Below are positions 61,901 through 64,000 of a stretch of DNA of 64,000 nucleotides, piece after piece. Numbering within the stretch: the stretch's first letter is position 1; each line of letters begins with the position of its first letter. The position numbers and the translations under genes were made by a program. Location: NCBI RefSeq assembly GCF_040581485.1, contig NC_090133.1:27616139-27680138 (forward strand), read 5' to 3'. Below the pieces are notes generated by a model. The model was not told where the DNA came from. It saw only the letters and a list, made by a program, of their open reading frames with translations, and ran no database searches. The stretch comes from Linepithema humile. Its lineage: Eukaryota; Arthropoda; Insecta; Hymenoptera; Formicidae.

Positions 61901-64000
61901 AAAAAGCGCAATCTTAACGGCGGATATAATCTTAAATATATATCCTCATGCGCGATAAACCATCCCCCTCGTAGCATCAGATACGAAGCAAAATAAGGGC
62001 AAATATCCACGATACATCTACGTGTTACGTAAACAGCTTCGTCCGCTTGCCGAATAATACCGATTGTCAGACTTTTATAGCTTTTACGTAGACATTTGCT
62101 CGGTGTGTTGCGTTAAAATTCGGAAATTCTATTTAACGATATTAATGTCGGCTAAAGTTGCCGTTCTCCTTTCAAGGTGGAATTATGAAAGAAACTTGGG
62201 AGAGGAGCACGTCTGACTAGCGCACTGGCATTATACTTTTAAATTGGGCGAAAGCCGCGAATGTGTGTAATGTGCATTTACTGAATCGGTTTCAAGTTCC
62301 CGTTTCTTTCATATTCAATATATTGTCGGTATTCTATCGAATTTTCACCGCGATCTGTAATGCGACTTAGGAATTGGGCAGCCATTTATACGCTGCTCCT
62401 CGGCCAGAGCGATCGCTAGCTGATGGTTACCCGTTTTATGAATAATTTATGAAGAATGTGCAATGAGCGCGCCGAACGCGAAGCTAAAATTGGATACGTC
62501 ACCCGACTGTGTTGCACTTTTGTCGTCAACCTCGGGACGGCGTTCTCCATCCTCAAAAGCAAAGAGGATCGCGCCGAGTCGATCGAGCACGCATTCGTGC
62601 GGCGAGGCAGTGTTTCCCAACCTGTGCACCGCGGATTCACTTCCGGTCCGAGGGCTATTTTGTTGGTGGTCTTTGGGAAAGTTTCACAAAAAAACACGTA
62701 GGATGTAGTATATTAACGTCGCGTGCGTGGAATCGTGAACACTCCTCGCTGTACAAAACGTCGCACAGATACACGGTGACACGAGCCGGAAGTAACTTTG
62801 CATAAATTTCGAAAATGTGTATTTCATATCGCGTCGAGTTCGTTTAAAGTGAACAGATTTCTAAACGACAAAAGAAATTTGATATATTTTTGGTTAATAA
62901 ATATTACTTTTTTTCTATTTTTCTCAATTAATCAAAGCTAAAATTATCGTCCAAATTGAAATGATTGCTGTCTGAAGCGCAGCCGTACGTTGAAATATCC
63001 TCACGCATTTAGCACTTGACGTGGAACGCAGATGTAAAAATGGGAGAAACGCCGCGAGGGACGGAACTTGGCTGTGAATCGGCGGAAAAAAACTGGCACG
63101 AGGACCGCGAGGAGAAAATCGAGGAAACTGCGAGGAAACGCAGATGAGGAAGAGACAGAGGGAAGCGAGAACACACGGGAAGACGTCGAGAATTGGAAGT
63201 GGCGCGTGGCGGTGCCGAATATACGTATCGGATGCCGCCAGATGTTGCGGTGAGGCCAGCTGCTGCGCACCTCCGCTCTTGCCCTCCTTTGCTTTTCCTC
63301 GCAGCTTTTCGAGAGTGCCGAGCAGGTACACGCCTCGCTATATATAGAGTATAGAGCATTCGCGCCGTTGTTCACTGGTGGTAACGCCACTGCCGACAGT
63401 ATCCTAAATTCTCTGCGTAATATCGCGAGATATTGGCAAATATACGAAATGTCGATCTATATTCCATAAGAAATTTTCAAAAGTTTCGAATGTTCGAAAA
63501 AAAAAAAATCTGCAACTTGCGTTGTGCGTTTTATTTCTCTCCTGATTTCTCGCGCGCTCGCCGAATTATCGGTTGTTAAATCAACTTTGATAGTATTTAA
63601 GTCATTCAGTGGGCATTTTGTACCCGTTGAAATTTACTTAAACAACTCCGTTTATAGCTCGGATTGCTTTCTGTCCGGGACGAATCCGCCGCGTCGAACT
63701 GAGTGAATAGAAACAGGTTCGTGACCGTAACGAGAAGCGGCCGAGTTACGTTTGATCAATTAATTACGGTAGGCATAATTGTACCTCGCGTGAGGGCACC
63801 GATTCATTACAGGAACGTTACCGAGCGACTTTTTCGTATCTTTCCGGACATTTGATTATTTGAATATTTAGTCTGAAAAGATGCATAAATATAATAATTG
63901 CGCGAACTCAATAAATGAACACGTGAGCATTATCGCACCGGCGCGCGAGCGACAATGGCTCTTTTACAGCATTATTTGCTCCGCGAAAGTGGACGAGCTC

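Larger units (their letters stand above)
53442..64000. other. Right-hand 10.5 kb without a recognised gene
   Basis: After Ino80 only short frames are seen. Some carry decent splice signals (57397-57439, 59644 onward) and may be Ino80 or unrelated exons. Most GC-rich frames (for example 62456-62805 and 62924-63390) overlap on several frames and strands and look like compositional artefacts. Simple repeats and two small foldback elements are listed separately. No tRNA or rRNA was recognised. Confidence 0.5.

Noticed and set aside
62456..63390. Overlapping frames of 80-135 codons on both strands
   Set aside because: Several overlapping frames in CpG-rich DNA with no domains or splice context; typical compositional artefacts.
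1..64000. CRISPR arrays, operons, ribosome binding sites, tRNA or rRNA genes
   Set aside because: None seen; the window is eukaryotic and the repeats are microsatellites and inverted-repeat elements without spacer structure.

Overview
This window is nuclear DNA of an insect, most likely a hymenopteran and probably an ant. It is AT-rich. Its genes are split by introns with GT-AG ends, and its proteins resemble insect Otu, Ciboulot, B52/SRSF and Ino80. Foldback (MITE-like) elements and simple repeats are dense. There are no bacterial features. Exon models were built by hand by joining open frames at splice sites and checking that intron phases agree; there is no transcript evidence.

Layout: (1) 1-4103, minus strand: an ovarian tumor (otu)/OTUD4-type protein with OTU and Tudor domains and an Asn/Gln/Ser-rich tail, cut by the left edge. 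(2) 4104-9327: no gene; several foldback elements and a possible promoter for otu. (3) 9328-12482, minus: ciboulot/beta-thymosin, four actin-binding repeats on matching exons. (4) 12483-25758: about 13 kb without a convincing gene; 12.2-17.2 kb is packed with short inverted-repeat elements. (5) 25759-36880, minus: the SR splicing factor B52 (SRSF4/5/6 type). Two exons of its first RRM are tandemly duplicated, and each pair is separated by an intron of only 34 or 29 nt. (6) About 37722-38160, minus: a weak, unrecognised coding candidate. (7) 38518-53441, plus: the complete Ino80 chromatin-remodelling ATPase, 26 coding exons and 1638 codons, with signs of alternative C-termini. (8) 53442-64000: no recognised gene; a few phase-compatible exon candidates that could extend Ino80, plus simple repeats.

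The genes do not form an operon or pathway. Otu (RNA/ubiquitin), B52 (splicing) and Ino80 (nucleosome remodelling) are broadly expressed nuclear or cytoplasmic regulators, and Ciboulot controls actin. The most notable finding is B52: two separate exon duplications, both apparently forced to be mutually exclusive by intron size, would give four versions of the RNA-binding RRM1. No previously undescribed multi-gene system was found.
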